A stretch of DNA of 64,000 bases, taken from NCBI RefSeq assembly GCF_042139015.1, contig NZ_JBHIKY010000003.1, positions 232,719 through 296,718 of the forward strand, written 5' to 3'. Shown one piece after another: positions 50,737 to 59,754 of the stretch. The position numbers and the translations under genes were made by a program. The stretch comes from JBHIKY01 sp042139015 (GTDB lineage: Bacteria > Bacillota > Bacilli > Bacillales > Marinococcaceae). The stretch's first letter is position 1, and each line of letters starts with the position of its first letter. The notes under the pieces were generated by a model, which saw nothing but the letters and a program-made list of their open reading frames with translations, searched no databases and was not told the DNA's origin.

Positions 50737-52119
50737 TCACTTTTCTTTCGCCTGAAGGGTTCTGGCCCTGGTGATCGATCCTAAATACAGTCTGTCATAT
50801 GCTTCCTGCGAGGTCTTAAACGGTCCACCGCCAAGCCCGTGATAATCGGTATTCGTATACATCGGATTGACCCTTCCCGTTTCTCTCTCCCGTTTCTGAA
50901 TATGACTTTCCATTCGTTCCTGAAGGAAGGTGACCACTTCAGGCTCTTCCTCTGCTAGATTATGATTCTCCTGTGGATCTTTAATTAAATTATATAATTC
51001 CGTCATCGGCTTAAAATGAAAATCCGGTTCCAGCGCCTGAATCAGCTTCCACTCCGGCGTTCGCCAGCCATGCTTTCTCATCCATGTGCATTCGGTGATA
51101 TAAAACTCTGAAACTTTTTCTGTCACTTCCTCCCGAATCAGCGGGAGCAGGCTTTTTCCTGTGCCCTGCTGGTCTTTTTGAATATCTAAAAGATCGAGAA
51201 TCGTCGGCATAATGTCCTCAATAACCGTAACGTCTGAAATCCGTTTTCCTTCCGGGAGCCGGCCTGGATATTTAAGAATGAGCGGGACGATCAGACAATT
51301 GTCATACATGCCGTGATGGTCAAAATAACACTCGTGCTCATATAGGGTTTCCCCATGATCTGAAGTAACGATGATCAGCGTCTCCTCTTCTATTCCCAGG
51401 TCCTCCACCGTCTGAAAAATATTCTGGATACACGCATCCATGTAGGCGACAGCACCTTCATATTGTGCAGACACATAGGCCTGATCGGTTACACCGTCCG
51501 GAATCCATGATTTCATAAAATCTGCATGCGGCTTAAAATTATAAACCGGCTCCATCGACCTATTGGCAGGATCCTTCTCATTCCGATCGTAAAACATTCT
51601 TTCAAACGGCCGCGGCGGAAGATACGGGGAATGTGGATCCATATGGCGGAGGAAAAGAAAGAATGGCTGATTCTCTGAAGATAATCTTTTCAGCTCCGGT
51701 ATTGCGGCATTGTTTAAATTTTCAGCTTTCGGACAGCGGCCTGTCTCATCCGGCAGCCACGCTTCGTAGTCCAGGTAATTCTGAAATCCTTTTGCGGACG
51801 GATTACCGGTAAAACCGACACACGTGGTGTTATAACCCTCTTCTCCGAGAATTTCTGCCAGGGTCTGCACCCCTTCCCCTCCGACAGGGCCCTTGTGACG
51901 GAGACCGACGACATTTGTATCAAAGCAGTCACCTCCGGTCAGCATCGCCGCATAAGCCGGGGTAGTTGGAATACTTGGACTGAAATGTTGTTCAAATAAT
52001 ACCCCTTCTTCCGCAAATTTATCAATATGAGGAGTCGTCAGGTGATGATACCCATAGCTGCTCATATAATCACGGCGCAGACTATCTATACCAAATACAA
52101 TAACATTTGCTCGCTTCAT
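50737..52119 (-). CDS. Sulfatase-fold hydrolase 2 (no FGly motif)
   Basis: A 460-residue cytoplasmic paralogue of the enzyme at 48858. FGIDSLRRDYMSSYGYHHL supplies the first metal ligand, SDHGETLYEHECYFDHHGMY the metal Asp-His pair and a further His pair. The nucleophile loop reads SPSIPTTPAYAAMLTG: the motif [C/S]xPxR is again absent (Thr where Arg is expected), so formylglycine formation is unlikely. Both paralogues keep an IPT sequence, making Thr the most probable nucleophile. ATG 52119 follows GGGAGGAG. It lies 18 bases after the AraC gene and is probably the last gene of the ABC/Gfo operon. Confidence 0.85.
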   Translation of the reverse strand: MKRANVIVFGIDSLRRDYMSSYGYHHLTTPHIDKFAEEGVLFEQHFSPSIPTTPAYAAMLTGGDCFDTNVVGLRHKGPVGGEGVQTLAEILGEEGYNTTCVGFTGNPSAKGFQNYLDYEAWLPDETGRCPKAENLNNAAIPELKRLSSENQPFFLFLRHMDPHSPYLPPRPFERMFYDRNEKDPANRSMEPVYNFKPHADFMKSWIPDGVTDQAYVSAQYEGAVAYMDACIQNIFQTVEDLGIEEETLIIVTSDHGETLYEHECYFDHHGMYDNCLIVPLILKYPGRLPEGKRISDVTVIEDIMPTILDLLDIQKDQQGTGKSLLPLIREEVTEKVSEFYITECTWMRKHGWRTPEWKLIQALEPDFHFKPMTELYNLIKDPQENHNLAEEEPEVVTFLQERMESHIQKRERETGRVNPMYTNTDYHGLGGGPFKTSQEAYDRLYLGSITRARTLQAKEK

Positions 52120-52137
52120 TCAAGTTCTCCTCCCGCA

Positions 52138-53073
52138 TTACACTTTTTCTGCTTCTTTAAATATATTTCTAGTTATCAGCACTGGGTTGCGAAGGTTCCT
52201 ATATTTTCCGGGCGAACACCCGACCTGCCGGGTGAAAAGCCGGGTGAAAAAGGCAGGATCATCATAGCCAACTTCCATGGCGATACATATGATCTTATCC
52301 GACGTATCCGCCAGCAGCATTTTTGCACGCTTAATACGGATATGATGCACCGCTTCTATAACGGTCTGGCCGGTCTCCGCCTTGAAGACCCGGTTCAAAT
52401 GCCTGGAACTGATATTAAATAGCTCAGACAATCCCGCCAGCGAGAGCTTCTGGTCATAATGCCTCTCCAAATATCCCCAGATCCTCTGCACCAGCACCTT
52501 CCTTTCCTGGTGCTGAACCTCTAAATGCTTCGTGGACGATCGCTGCTCTCCGTAGATTCTGGACAGTTGAATGAGAATTTGGACGAGTTGCAGGCGGATC
52601 AGCGTTTCATATCCTGCTTTCCGTTTTTTATACTCCTCCGACATTTTCTCAAACTGTGAATAAATGTCTTCAGCGTATTCTCCACGCAGATTTAAACAGT
52701 GATGAAACCGCTCCTGCTTGTTTAAAAAAGGGTGGATATAAAAATAATCCATTGATTCAGAAACTCCCAGCTCCCGCAGCCAAATGTCATCAATAAGCGT
52801 CGACAAAAATAAGCAGTTGATAATACTGAGTTCCCTGCCTTCGTGCAGCTGATAGGTATGAACTTCGCCCGGGTTAATTATAAATACATCCCCTGCGCAC
52901 AGCTCATACTTTTCTCCTTCAAAAATGTGCTCCGCCGTTCCATGGGTCACAAAGACAAGCTCAATAAAATCGTGTCCGTGAACCGGAGGCAGGTTTTCTT
53001 CTGTATGAATTTTGTGGTTAATCCAAAAAGGAAACTTTTTTTCTCGCATAAATTGACTGCTTCTTAATTTCAT
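52138..53073 (-). CDS. AraC-family regulator 1
   Basis: A 311-residue regulator with an N-terminal cupin sensor (HGHDFIELVFVTHGTAEHIF and a DVFIINPGEVHTYQL block) and a C-terminal double helix-turn-helix (about 205-305: LSLAGLSELFNISSRHLNRVFKAE-type, then DKIICIAMEVGYDDPAFFTRLF). It is a likely activator of the sugar-uptake operon in which it lies, between gfo1 and sulfatase 2. ATG 53073 is preceded by a weak GGAAGGGCGG; GTG 53094 is an alternative. It is related to AraC 2 at 60725. Confidence 0.88.
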   Translation of the reverse strand: MKLRSSQFMREKKFPFWINHKIHTEENLPPVHGHDFIELVFVTHGTAEHIFEGEKYELCAGDVFIINPGEVHTYQLHEGRELSIINCLFLSTLIDDIWLRELGVSESMDYFYIHPFLNKQERFHHCLNLRGEYAEDIYSQFEKMSEEYKKRKAGYETLIRLQLVQILIQLSRIYGEQRSSTKHLEVQHQERKVLVQRIWGYLERHYDQKLSLAGLSELFNISSRHLNRVFKAETGQTVIEAVHHIRIKRAKMLLADTSDKIICIAMEVGYDDPAFFTRLFTRQVGCSPGKYRNLRNPVLITRNIFKEAEKV

Positions 53074-53165
53074 TTTCGGTTCCGCCCTTCCCACGCTGAT
53101 GAAATAGGGGTGAAATCAACCAATCCTTTCATTTTCAGAGAGACATTACACTTTACTGCAAAGGG

Positions 53166-54185
53166 TCAAAGCACAGCATCCTTTTTCGTTTCCGGAACTT
53201 CTACAGCCTCTCCATTTTCCATCTGCGAACGGATGGCCGCCTCAATTACCTCCTGTCCGGCGAGCGCATCTGCTCCGGAGGCTTCCATGGCCTTTGGATC
53301 TACTCCTTCTTTTATCTGCTTAATAAAATGATCGAGCCTGTTTTTAAAGGTTTCCTGAAAACTGCCTACCCCGGTCATAATGGAATTGCGCATTACGACA
53401 AGCTCATCACTTTCATGAGGATAGAAGGTGAAATTTTCATATACATTGTCTATTACAAATCGACCTTTGCTGCCGGCTGCCTCACAATGCTCGATCGGGT
53501 GCCGGCCGGCCATATCATAGCTTCCTGTAAGATGTCCTACCGCTCCGGACGCAAACTCAATATTAATGGAGGCAGTAGACCATATTTTTCGACCCGGCGC
53601 TTTCGTCATAAAGGATTGTACGCGTTTGATATCTCCTGCAAAATACCTCATAACATCTATGGAATGGGGATGAAGAGCCCGCAGGTGAAACCATGGACTT
53701 GTTTCCTTCGGGTTTTGTATCGTCAGTTTCATATTCAAAAACAAAAGTGTCCCGAGCTCCCCTTGTTCGATGATTTCTTTCCCTTTATAAGCTGCAGGTA
53801 CAAAACGGTGATTTAGATTACTTACGAGTCTGACGTTTTTTTCGGCAGCAAGCCTCACCATCTCCCGCGCTTCTTCAATATTGTTAGAAATCGGCTTTTC
53901 TACAAGTACATCTTTCCCTGCTTCTATTGCCAGCACTGCAGGGCCGTAGTGATCTCCTCCATTTTCTTCTCCGGCGGTCGCTATACTGATGACATCAATT
54001 TCTTCGTGAGCAAGCATCAACTTCAAATCAGGGTATGCTTTGCATCCATAAAGCTCCTGCATCGCCTGCGCTCTTTCTTCTATAATGTCACAGACAGCTA
54101 CAAGCTCTGCATCCGGGTTCTGGCTGTAATAACGACAATGGATTTTCCCAATGTTATTTACTCCGACAACGGCAACCTTAATCAT
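53166..54185 (-). CDS. Gfo/Idh/MocA-family oxidoreductase 1
   Basis: A 339-residue NAD(P)-dependent dehydrogenase. VAVVGVNNIGKIHCRYY is the Rossmann loop, DVLVEKPISNN the family Lys motif, and NLNHRFVPAA plus RALHPHSIDVMRYF the catalytic His/Asp region. Such enzymes oxidise inositols, glucose or other polyols, or reduce keto sugars. It overlaps the TIM-barrel gene by ATGA. Gfo/Idh plus TIM-barrel pairs are common in inositol and rare-sugar pathways. Gfo 2 at 58536 is a close paralogue with long identical stretches. Confidence 0.92.
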   Translation of the reverse strand: MIKVAVVGVNNIGKIHCRYYSQNPDAELVAVCDIIEERAQAMQELYGCKAYPDLKLMLAHEEIDVISIATAGEENGGDHYGPAVLAIEAGKDVLVEKPISNNIEEAREMVRLAAEKNVRLVSNLNHRFVPAAYKGKEIIEQGELGTLLFLNMKLTIQNPKETSPWFHLRALHPHSIDVMRYFAGDIKRVQSFMTKAPGRKIWSTASINIEFASGAVGHLTGSYDMAGRHPIEHCEAAGSKGRFVIDNVYENFTFYPHESDELVVMRNSIMTGVGSFQETFKNRLDHFIKQIKEGVDPKAMEASGADALAGQEVIEAAIRSQMENGEAVEVPETKKDAVL

Positions 54186-55009
54186 TTGACGACCTCCTTT
54201 CTTTCTTGTGCTTCCTGAAAGAGTCTTCTCAAGTAGCCGTGGCTTTCTGCCGCAATCGCCGTTACTTTGGGCAGTTCATAATCCTTTGCTCCGATAATCT
54301 CAAGCACCGTCGCTCCTTTATAGCCCGTCTCTGTCATTTTTTGAACAACGTCTTTTAACGGTACTGTACCTCGTCCTGCTATTTGATACTCCGGTGCCGC
54401 GATCTTCAGCTGCTCAATGAACGTATCGCGGATATGGGTATGGATAATATAGTCCTGGAGAGCCTCTATGGCAGCCACAGGATCATCACCGACCCTCCCG
54501 ACATGGGTGGCATCGAAGTTCAGCCCCAGCGCAGGATCTTTAACTTCACTCATCAACCGCAGCGCCGTCTTCGTGTTATAAATACTCTGGCCGTAATGAA
54601 GCTTCAGCGCATAACGGATTCCTGCATTACCTGCTGCCTGCGCAAGCTCCTCTACCGCTCGAATGGAGGCTTCCGTTTTCTCTTCGTTATCAGATTCACC
54701 GGCACTTCCGGAGGTTACCATAGGAATACCAAGCTTCGCCGCTCTCTCGAACACTCTTTTTGTCCGTTCCAGGTTTTCAGGAATTAATATGTTCGTCGCA
54801 GCCTCTACGCAATACAGCTCCAGTTCCGCCTCTGCGATAGTCTTTCTTATTTCATCCAGCTCTTCATCGTTTGCCGTATCGCTTAGATGTTCAGCCATAC
54901 CGACAATCGATGCTAATTCTATTCCGTCATATCCGCTGAATTTTATATAATCGACCGCCGTTTTCAAGTCGTATCCGCCAAATAGAACAGAATTTACACC
55001 AAGCTTCAT
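54182..55009 (-). CDS. Sugar phosphate isomerase/epimerase (xylose isomerase-like TIM barrel)
   Basis: A 275-residue TIM barrel (PF01261). GYDGIELASIVG starts the second strand; LKLHYGQSIYN, LNFDATHVG, HTHIRDTFIEQ and ATVLEIIG carry the metal-binding His, Asp and Glu residues at strand ends. Members act as keto-sugar epimerases, isomerases or dehydratases such as inosose dehydratase. ATG 55009 follows AGGAGGAACG. It lies 39 bases after the permease gene and overlaps gfo1 by four bases, so it belongs to the transport operon. Confidence 0.9.
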   Translation of the reverse strand: MKLGVNSVLFGGYDLKTAVDYIKFSGYDGIELASIVGMAEHLSDTANDEELDEIRKTIAEAELELYCVEAATNILIPENLERTKRVFERAAKLGIPMVTSGSAGESDNEEKTEASIRAVEELAQAAGNAGIRYALKLHYGQSIYNTKTALRLMSEVKDPALGLNFDATHVGRVGDDPVAAIEALQDYIIHTHIRDTFIEQLKIAAPEYQIAGRGTVPLKDVVQKMTETGYKGATVLEIIGAKDYELPKVTAIAAESHGYLRRLFQEAQERKEVVK

Positions 55010-55048
55010 GTTATCGTTCCTCCTGATCAATAGTTTTAACCCTTGCTT

Positions 55049-55942
55049 CTAACCTTTCACAGCACCTGCTGTCATCCCCGCCACAATCTTTTTACTAAAG
55101 AAAATAAACAAAATCAGCGGAGGGATGGAAATTAAAATTACATTCGCAAATAAATAATGATACGAAGTACCGAACATGCCCGTAAAGTTATAAAGTGTCA
55201 GCTGCACCGTCGCATTTTCTGCTCCGGGAAAAAAGTAAAGCATATTCTCAAAATCGTTATACACCTGAATCGAGGACAACACAATAATTGTAGAGGTTAC
55301 CGGCTTCAGCAATGGAAAAATGATCTGGAAAAACAGCCGCAGCGGACCACATCCATCGATTAAAGCTGCTTCATCAAGCTCTCTTGGAATCGTCGCAACA
55401 AATGCCCTGTATAATATACATGCAAATGAGAAGCGGAGCGCGGATTCAAGCAGGATAATCCCAGGCATCGTCTTAAATAAGCCAAGATTTTGCAGTACCC
55501 AGATTGTTGGCACAATCGCCGGGGGAATCATGAGTCCGATAAGGACAAGGTAGTTCAGCTTTTTCGTAATCCCTTCTCTTCGCTGCAGCACAAATGCAGC
55601 CATCGAACAGATAATAATTAATACAACAATCGTGCTTATTGTAATGACGGTACTGTTAAAAAAAGCGAGCATAAGCCTGCCATCGTTTACTGTCAGGACT
55701 TCACGGTAATTTTCCAGCAGGTTGAATGACCCCGGCCAGCTCAAATTCATCTGTGCTGCTTCCTCGGCAGGCTTAAATGAATTTATGATGACAAAGTAAA
55801 AGGGGACACCGAAGAACAAGAGAGCGGCAAGAGTGCCAAAGATTTCTGCAAACCATATTCGTTTCGGGTGTTTTTTTGTTTTTGCCTTTGTTTTGGTCCT
55901 GCTCTGGACAAGTTCAGAGCTTTTTCCATAATTGACACTCAT
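55049..55942 (-). CDS. Sugar ABC transporter permease (MalG-like)
   Basis: A 297-residue permease with six TM helices. The cytoplasmic loop segment RELDEAALIDGCGPLRLFFQ (EAA motif) is the docking site for the ATPase. A basic N-terminus (KTKAKTKKHPKR) precedes the first helix. It shares ATGA with the MalF-like gene. No ATPase gene is in the operon, so a shared MsmX-type ATPase encoded elsewhere is expected, as in other bacilli. Confidence 0.92.
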   Translation of the reverse strand: MSVNYGKSSELVQSRTKTKAKTKKHPKRIWFAEIFGTLAALLFFGVPFYFVIINSFKPAEEAAQMNLSWPGSFNLLENYREVLTVNDGRLMLAFFNSTVITISTIVVLIIICSMAAFVLQRREGITKKLNYLVLIGLMIPPAIVPTIWVLQNLGLFKTMPGIILLESALRFSFACILYRAFVATIPRELDEAALIDGCGPLRLFFQIIFPLLKPVTSTIIVLSSIQVYNDFENMLYFFPGAENATVQLTLYNFTGMFGTSYHYLFANVILISIPPLILFIFFSKKIVAGMTAGAVKG

Positions 55943-56805
55943 AAATCCACCTCTTTTCGGTTAATGAATTTAAATACCGGAAATGCGATCAGGGCTACGA
56001 ACAAGAATAAGATGACATTTCCCGCAGTTGCCAATCCGTAAAATCCGCCTGCATACTGCTTATAAATGATGGAGGCAAGTACGTCCGAACTGAATCCCGG
56101 TCCTCCACCGGTCATCGCCCATACGAGGTCGAAATTCCTTAGACCGTCAATCAGTGCGAGAATAATAACGGTGTTCATAGCGGGCCTCGATAGCGGCAGT
56201 GTGATGTGCCAGAATTCCTGAAATGAATTGCCTCCGTCAATTTTCAGCGCCTCCTGGTATTCACCCGGAATTGCCATTATTCCGGCAATAAAGATAACAG
56301 TAGCAATTCCTACTCCGCGCCAAATATCTGTGAACGCGACAGAGAATATCGCGAGACCTGCCTCTCCCAGCCAATTCGGACCGGCAACACCAATTTTCGC
56401 CAGATTGGTATTAATGATGCCGTCGGTCGGATGCATCATAACACTAAAGGCGATCCCAATTGCTACAGCACTGATTAATACTGGAAAAAATACAAACGAT
56501 CGTAAAATATCTTTATTTCGAATCTTCGAACAGAGAAATACGGCAAATAAAAGCCCCAGAATCACCTTTCCGGTTGTGGCAGTTGCAGCAAATAGGAGCG
56601 TGTTGCGAAAACCTATCCGAAGCGACGGCTCCTGAAAAAAGTTAATAAAATTTTCAAATCCGATAAATTCCCAATCCGTTAATGTCCACCATGTCATGCT
56701 GTAGAAAAATGACATTAACGTCGGCAGAAGAAAAAACACAAAATATATGATGGCTGCCGGGAGAAGAAAATAATAGGAGTACATTTTATTATTTAATACG
56801 TTCAT
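55939..56805 (-). CDS. Sugar ABC transporter permease (MalF-like)
   Basis: A 288-residue permease with six TM helices, the first at about 10-32. The EAA loop reads GEYQEALKIDGGNSFQEFWH. It is the partner of the downstream MalG-like subunit, with a four-base overlap. A GAGGTAAC site precedes ATG 56805. Confidence 0.92.
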   Translation of the reverse strand: MNVLNNKMYSYYFLLPAAIIYFVFFLLPTLMSFFYSMTWWTLTDWEFIGFENFINFFQEPSLRIGFRNTLLFAATATTGKVILGLLFAVFLCSKIRNKDILRSFVFFPVLISAVAIGIAFSVMMHPTDGIINTNLAKIGVAGPNWLGEAGLAIFSVAFTDIWRGVGIATVIFIAGIMAIPGEYQEALKIDGGNSFQEFWHITLPLSRPAMNTVIILALIDGLRNFDLVWAMTGGGPGFSSDVLASIIYKQYAGGFYGLATAGNVILFLFVALIAFPVFKFINRKEVDL

Positions 56806-56835
56806 TGTTACCTCTCCTTCTACCCTTTAAATTTA

Positions 56836-56862
56836 GAACCCTGCCAGCACCAGCGCAGGGCT
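56836..56862 (-). promoter_or_regulatory. Hairpin between binding-protein and permease genes
   Basis: CCCTGC and GCAGGG arms form a hairpin 17 bases past the binding-protein stop, without a T run. Such intercistronic stems usually raise the yield of the binding protein over the permeases. Confidence 0.45.
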
Positions 56863-56878
56863 CCGTCTCCTATCTTTC

Positions 56879-58216
56879 TTACCAGCCATCAATGCCGAGC
56901 TGATTCGCCTGTTTTTTTGCATCGTCATCGTACATTTTGGCTGCTTCTTCGGCCGAGCGTATACCTCCACCTACTTCCGTTGAAATCTGTGGAAGATTGG
57001 CTCCTTTGATCGGGCTCACAAATTCAAGCCCCGGCGCCGTATTTCCTTCGTCAAAGTAAGGCTGCATTTCCTTTACTGCTTCATACGCATCATCCGGCAT
57101 TTCTACCCCTTCTACAACAAACGGTCCAATATTTTTGACTGCGGAGGCATAAATTTCAAGACCCTCTTCCGAAATGAAAAATTCTAGCCAATCCTTTGCT
57201 GCTTCAATATTTTCAGATTTGTTATTAATTAAGAAAGCTCCCGGCATCCAGACGGTAAATCCGTTGCTGTCAGCACTGTCGCCAGGCTGAGGGAATACAC
57301 CTATATCCTCAATTGTATCTGGATAGTTTTCTTCCATAATCGGCAGCACCTGAGACAGCATCGGATAGTGTACTCCTTCACCGGTTGAGAGCATTTCCAT
57401 CCCCTGGTTATACGTGGTAGCATTATAATCTTCATTTAAGAAATCTCCGCCTGCTTCGCCTACATCCTCGAGTTTCTCAAAACCACGCAGTGCAGCTGGT
57501 GTATCCGCAAATTTTGCCTCCCCGGCTGTATATTGCTCCGCAAAATCAGGCTCCTCTACCTGTACGTTATAGAAGTCAGCGAGCAGTGGAAGCTGAGCTG
57601 TCCACGTTTCACTGTAGGAACCAATTACTGCTGTTTTTCCTGCCTCTTTAATGACTTCATTATTTTCCATCAGCTCGTCCCACGTGCGGGGAATCTCGAG
57701 ATCCAGCTCTTCATATACCTTTTTGTTGTACATCCAGCCTCCAACTTGACTAGAGTTGGCTGGCACTCCATATACTTTGTCATTGGTCATGACAGTTTGT
57801 TTATAATCATCCATAATCCGGTCCATATATGGTTCGTCAGTTAAATCAACAAAATTTTGTTCCGGATTGATCGTCTGCAGCAGAGCACCTGAATTGAAGG
57901 ACACAAGATCGGTCATATCCTGTGTGGCGAGCCTGGTTTTCACTACATTTTCCCCTTCAGGTCCAGCCGGGCGCTGTTCAATTTCAAGTGAAATGTTCAG
58001 CTCTTCCTCGGCAGCCTCCGCTACAGCCTCTATTCCGTTTAAGTTTTCCGTTTCACTGCTCAGCATCGTCAGAGTGACTGGCTCTTCACTATCGCCGCCG
58101 CTGCCGCCGGACGCCTCACTATTTTCATCTCCACCGCCGCCGCTGCAGCCTGCCATCACCCCCGCTATCATCAAAGTACCTGCAAATAATGTGAACGTTG
58201 ATTTGAAATAACTCAT
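56879..58216 (-). CDS. Sugar ABC transporter substrate-binding lipoprotein
   Basis: A 445-residue extracellular binding protein of solute-binding family 1. The lipobox VMAGC (Cys 23) follows a hydrophobic signal segment. A Gly/Ser/Glu-rich linker (about 24-45) and the mature domain (from VTLTMLSSE) follow. Recognisable family segments are KVYGVPANSSQVGGWMYNKK near 135 and DWLEFFISEEGLEIYAS near 350. It is first in the operon. A perfect cre sequence lies 47 bases upstream of its ATG. The ligand is unknown. Confidence 0.92.
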   Translation of the reverse strand: MSYFKSTFTLFAGTLMIAGVMAGCSGGGGDENSEASGGSGGDSEEPVTLTMLSSETENLNGIEAVAEAAEEELNISLEIEQRPAGPEGENVVKTRLATQDMTDLVSFNSGALLQTINPEQNFVDLTDEPYMDRIMDDYKQTVMTNDKVYGVPANSSQVGGWMYNKKVYEELDLEIPRTWDELMENNEVIKEAGKTAVIGSYSETWTAQLPLLADFYNVQVEEPDFAEQYTAGEAKFADTPAALRGFEKLEDVGEAGGDFLNEDYNATTYNQGMEMLSTGEGVHYPMLSQVLPIMEENYPDTIEDIGVFPQPGDSADSNGFTVWMPGAFLINNKSENIEAAKDWLEFFISEEGLEIYASAVKNIGPFVVEGVEMPDDAYEAVKEMQPYFDEGNTAPGLEFVSPIKGANLPQISTEVGGGIRSAEEAAKMYDDDAKKQANQLGIDGW

Positions 58217-58263
58217 GTCTTACTCCCCCTTTTAATAAAATGTTGTTTACCAAAATATTACTT

Positions 58264-58277
58264 GACAGCGCTTTCAT
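58264..58277. promoter_or_regulatory. Catabolite-responsive element (cre)
   Basis: TGACAGCGCTTTCA matches the CcpA consensus TGWNANCGNTNWCA at every position. It lies 47 bases upstream of the binding-protein start. CcpA bound here would repress the operon when a preferred sugar is present. Confidence 0.75.
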
Positions 58278-58535
58278 TATATCGGAAAAATTTCGGAATA
58301 TGCTGGAAATTAATGCAGAAAATTCTGAATCCTGATCTTATTAAAAATATTGTATTTCTTCCGTTTCCCCATGGCACTTTCAGGGATCTTACGCATTTCA
58401 CTAAGACATTCCTCGTTTTTTATACAGCTATTATACTATTATTTTAAAATATTTACATATTGCCTCCTATTTACTGGAAACCACAAACCTTTGTTGTACA
58501 TCCATCTGCCAAACTATTATTCTTTTAGGCATTTA
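58278..58535. other. Intergenic, AT-rich
   Basis: Beyond the cre box no gene or clear hairpin was recognised. It separates the ABC operon from gfo2 on the same strand. Confidence 0.4.
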
Positions 58536-59546
58536 CTAATGAAGTGCGCAAGAACGAACGTCAATTACCCTGCCATTGGATTTTTGAGATTGAATAGCCG
58601 CTTCAATTACTTCAAGTCCAGCAAGAGCATCTGCACCGGAACCTTCTATCTCTTCCGGGACTGCGCCTTCTTTTACCTGTTGTATAAAGCGGTCAAGCCG
58701 GCGGCCTATCGTCTCATGAAAACTCCCCAGACCGGTCATGATTGAATTCCGGAGTACTGTCTGCTCGGATCGTTCATGTGGATAAAAGGTAAAATTTTCA
58801 TACACATTATCAATCACAAATCTACCCTGGTCCCCTGCTGCTTCACAATATTCAATCGGATGGCGTCTCGACATATCATAGCTGCCTGTTAAATGACCGA
58901 CGGCTCCAGAACAGAATTCCATATTAATAGAAACAGTCGACCAAATCTGTCTTCCCGGGGCCTTTATCATAAAGGACTGGACTCGTTTTACTTCCCCTCC
59001 AAAATTCCTCATTACATCGATAGAATGGGGATGCAGGGCCCGCATATGAAACCAGGGACTAACATCCTTTGGATTCTGAATGGTCAGCTTCATATTTATA
59101 AACAACAGCGTGCCAAGATCACCTTTTTCTATCATTTCCTTTCCTTTACGCGCAGCAGGCACAAAGCTGTGGTTTAAATTGCAGCCGAGCCGCACGTTCC
59201 TTGCTTTTGCTTTCTCCACCATTTTTCTTGCTTCTTCCACATTATTCGAGAGCGGCTTTTCCACCATGACATCCTTACCTGCCTCGATAGCAGCAACCGT
59301 CGGAGCAAAGTGATGACTTCCATTTTCCTCACCTGCTGTAGTGACACTGACCAGATCAATATCTTCCTTCTCAAGCATCTCATGTACATCCGTATAATAA
59401 GCTGTGTTGAATTGCTCTGCGATGCCGGCTGCCCGTTCCTCTAATAAATCACAGACAGAAACTAGTTGGATATCAGGATGATTACTGTAATGCTGGCAAT
59501 GAAGACGCCCAATATTATTTACACCGATGACAGCAGCTTTCAGCAT
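58536..59546 (-). CDS. Gfo/Idh/MocA-family oxidoreductase 2
   Basis: A 336-residue dehydrogenase: AAVIGVNNIGRLHCQHY (NAD loop), DVMVEKPLSNN (catalytic Lys motif), NLNHSFVPAA and RALHPHSIDVMRNF. Blocks such as FVIDNVYENFTFYPHE are identical to Gfo 1 at 53166, so the two arose by a fairly recent duplication. The substrate is likely the same or an epimer. It stands as a single gene between the ABC operon and the oxygenase gene, with a terminator on its upstream side. Confidence 0.92.
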   Translation of the reverse strand: MLKAAVIGVNNIGRLHCQHYSNHPDIQLVSVCDLLEERAAGIAEQFNTAYYTDVHEMLEKEDIDLVSVTTAGEENGSHHFAPTVAAIEAGKDVMVEKPLSNNVEEARKMVEKAKARNVRLGCNLNHSFVPAARKGKEMIEKGDLGTLLFINMKLTIQNPKDVSPWFHMRALHPHSIDVMRNFGGEVKRVQSFMIKAPGRQIWSTVSINMEFCSGAVGHLTGSYDMSRRHPIEYCEAAGDQGRFVIDNVYENFTFYPHERSEQTVLRNSIMTGLGSFHETIGRRLDRFIQQVKEGAVPEEIEGSGADALAGLEVIEAAIQSQKSNGRVIDVRSCALH

Positions 59547-59662
59547 TATCCGCTCCTTTCTGTTTCTCTTACTTTCTTCATATTAAAATATTTCACAAAA
59601 AGTATCATAGTCTATATGGACTTATTTAAGACAGGAAAAACGCTGCTATAGCTTGTACACAA

Positions 59663-59687
59663 AAAAAAGATGGCTTATCGCGCCATC
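59663..59687 (-). terminator. Terminator of oxygenase gene
   Basis: Read leftward, GATGGC and GCCATC pair (59687-59669) around a seven-base loop, followed by T8. Confidence 0.85.
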
Positions 59688-59754
59688 ATGCCAAAGAGCC
59701 CCCGCTGTTTTAGAGGGAGCTGAAAGAATGAAAACGTGTAAAAAAACGTAGAAT

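Noticed and set aside
50310..50774. Long rightward frame across the phased array (Phe/Pro/Ser-rich)
   Set aside because: It has no ribosome site, its composition only reflects the pyrimidine-rich repeat, the 20/21-base period does not keep a frame, and it runs into the opposite gene.
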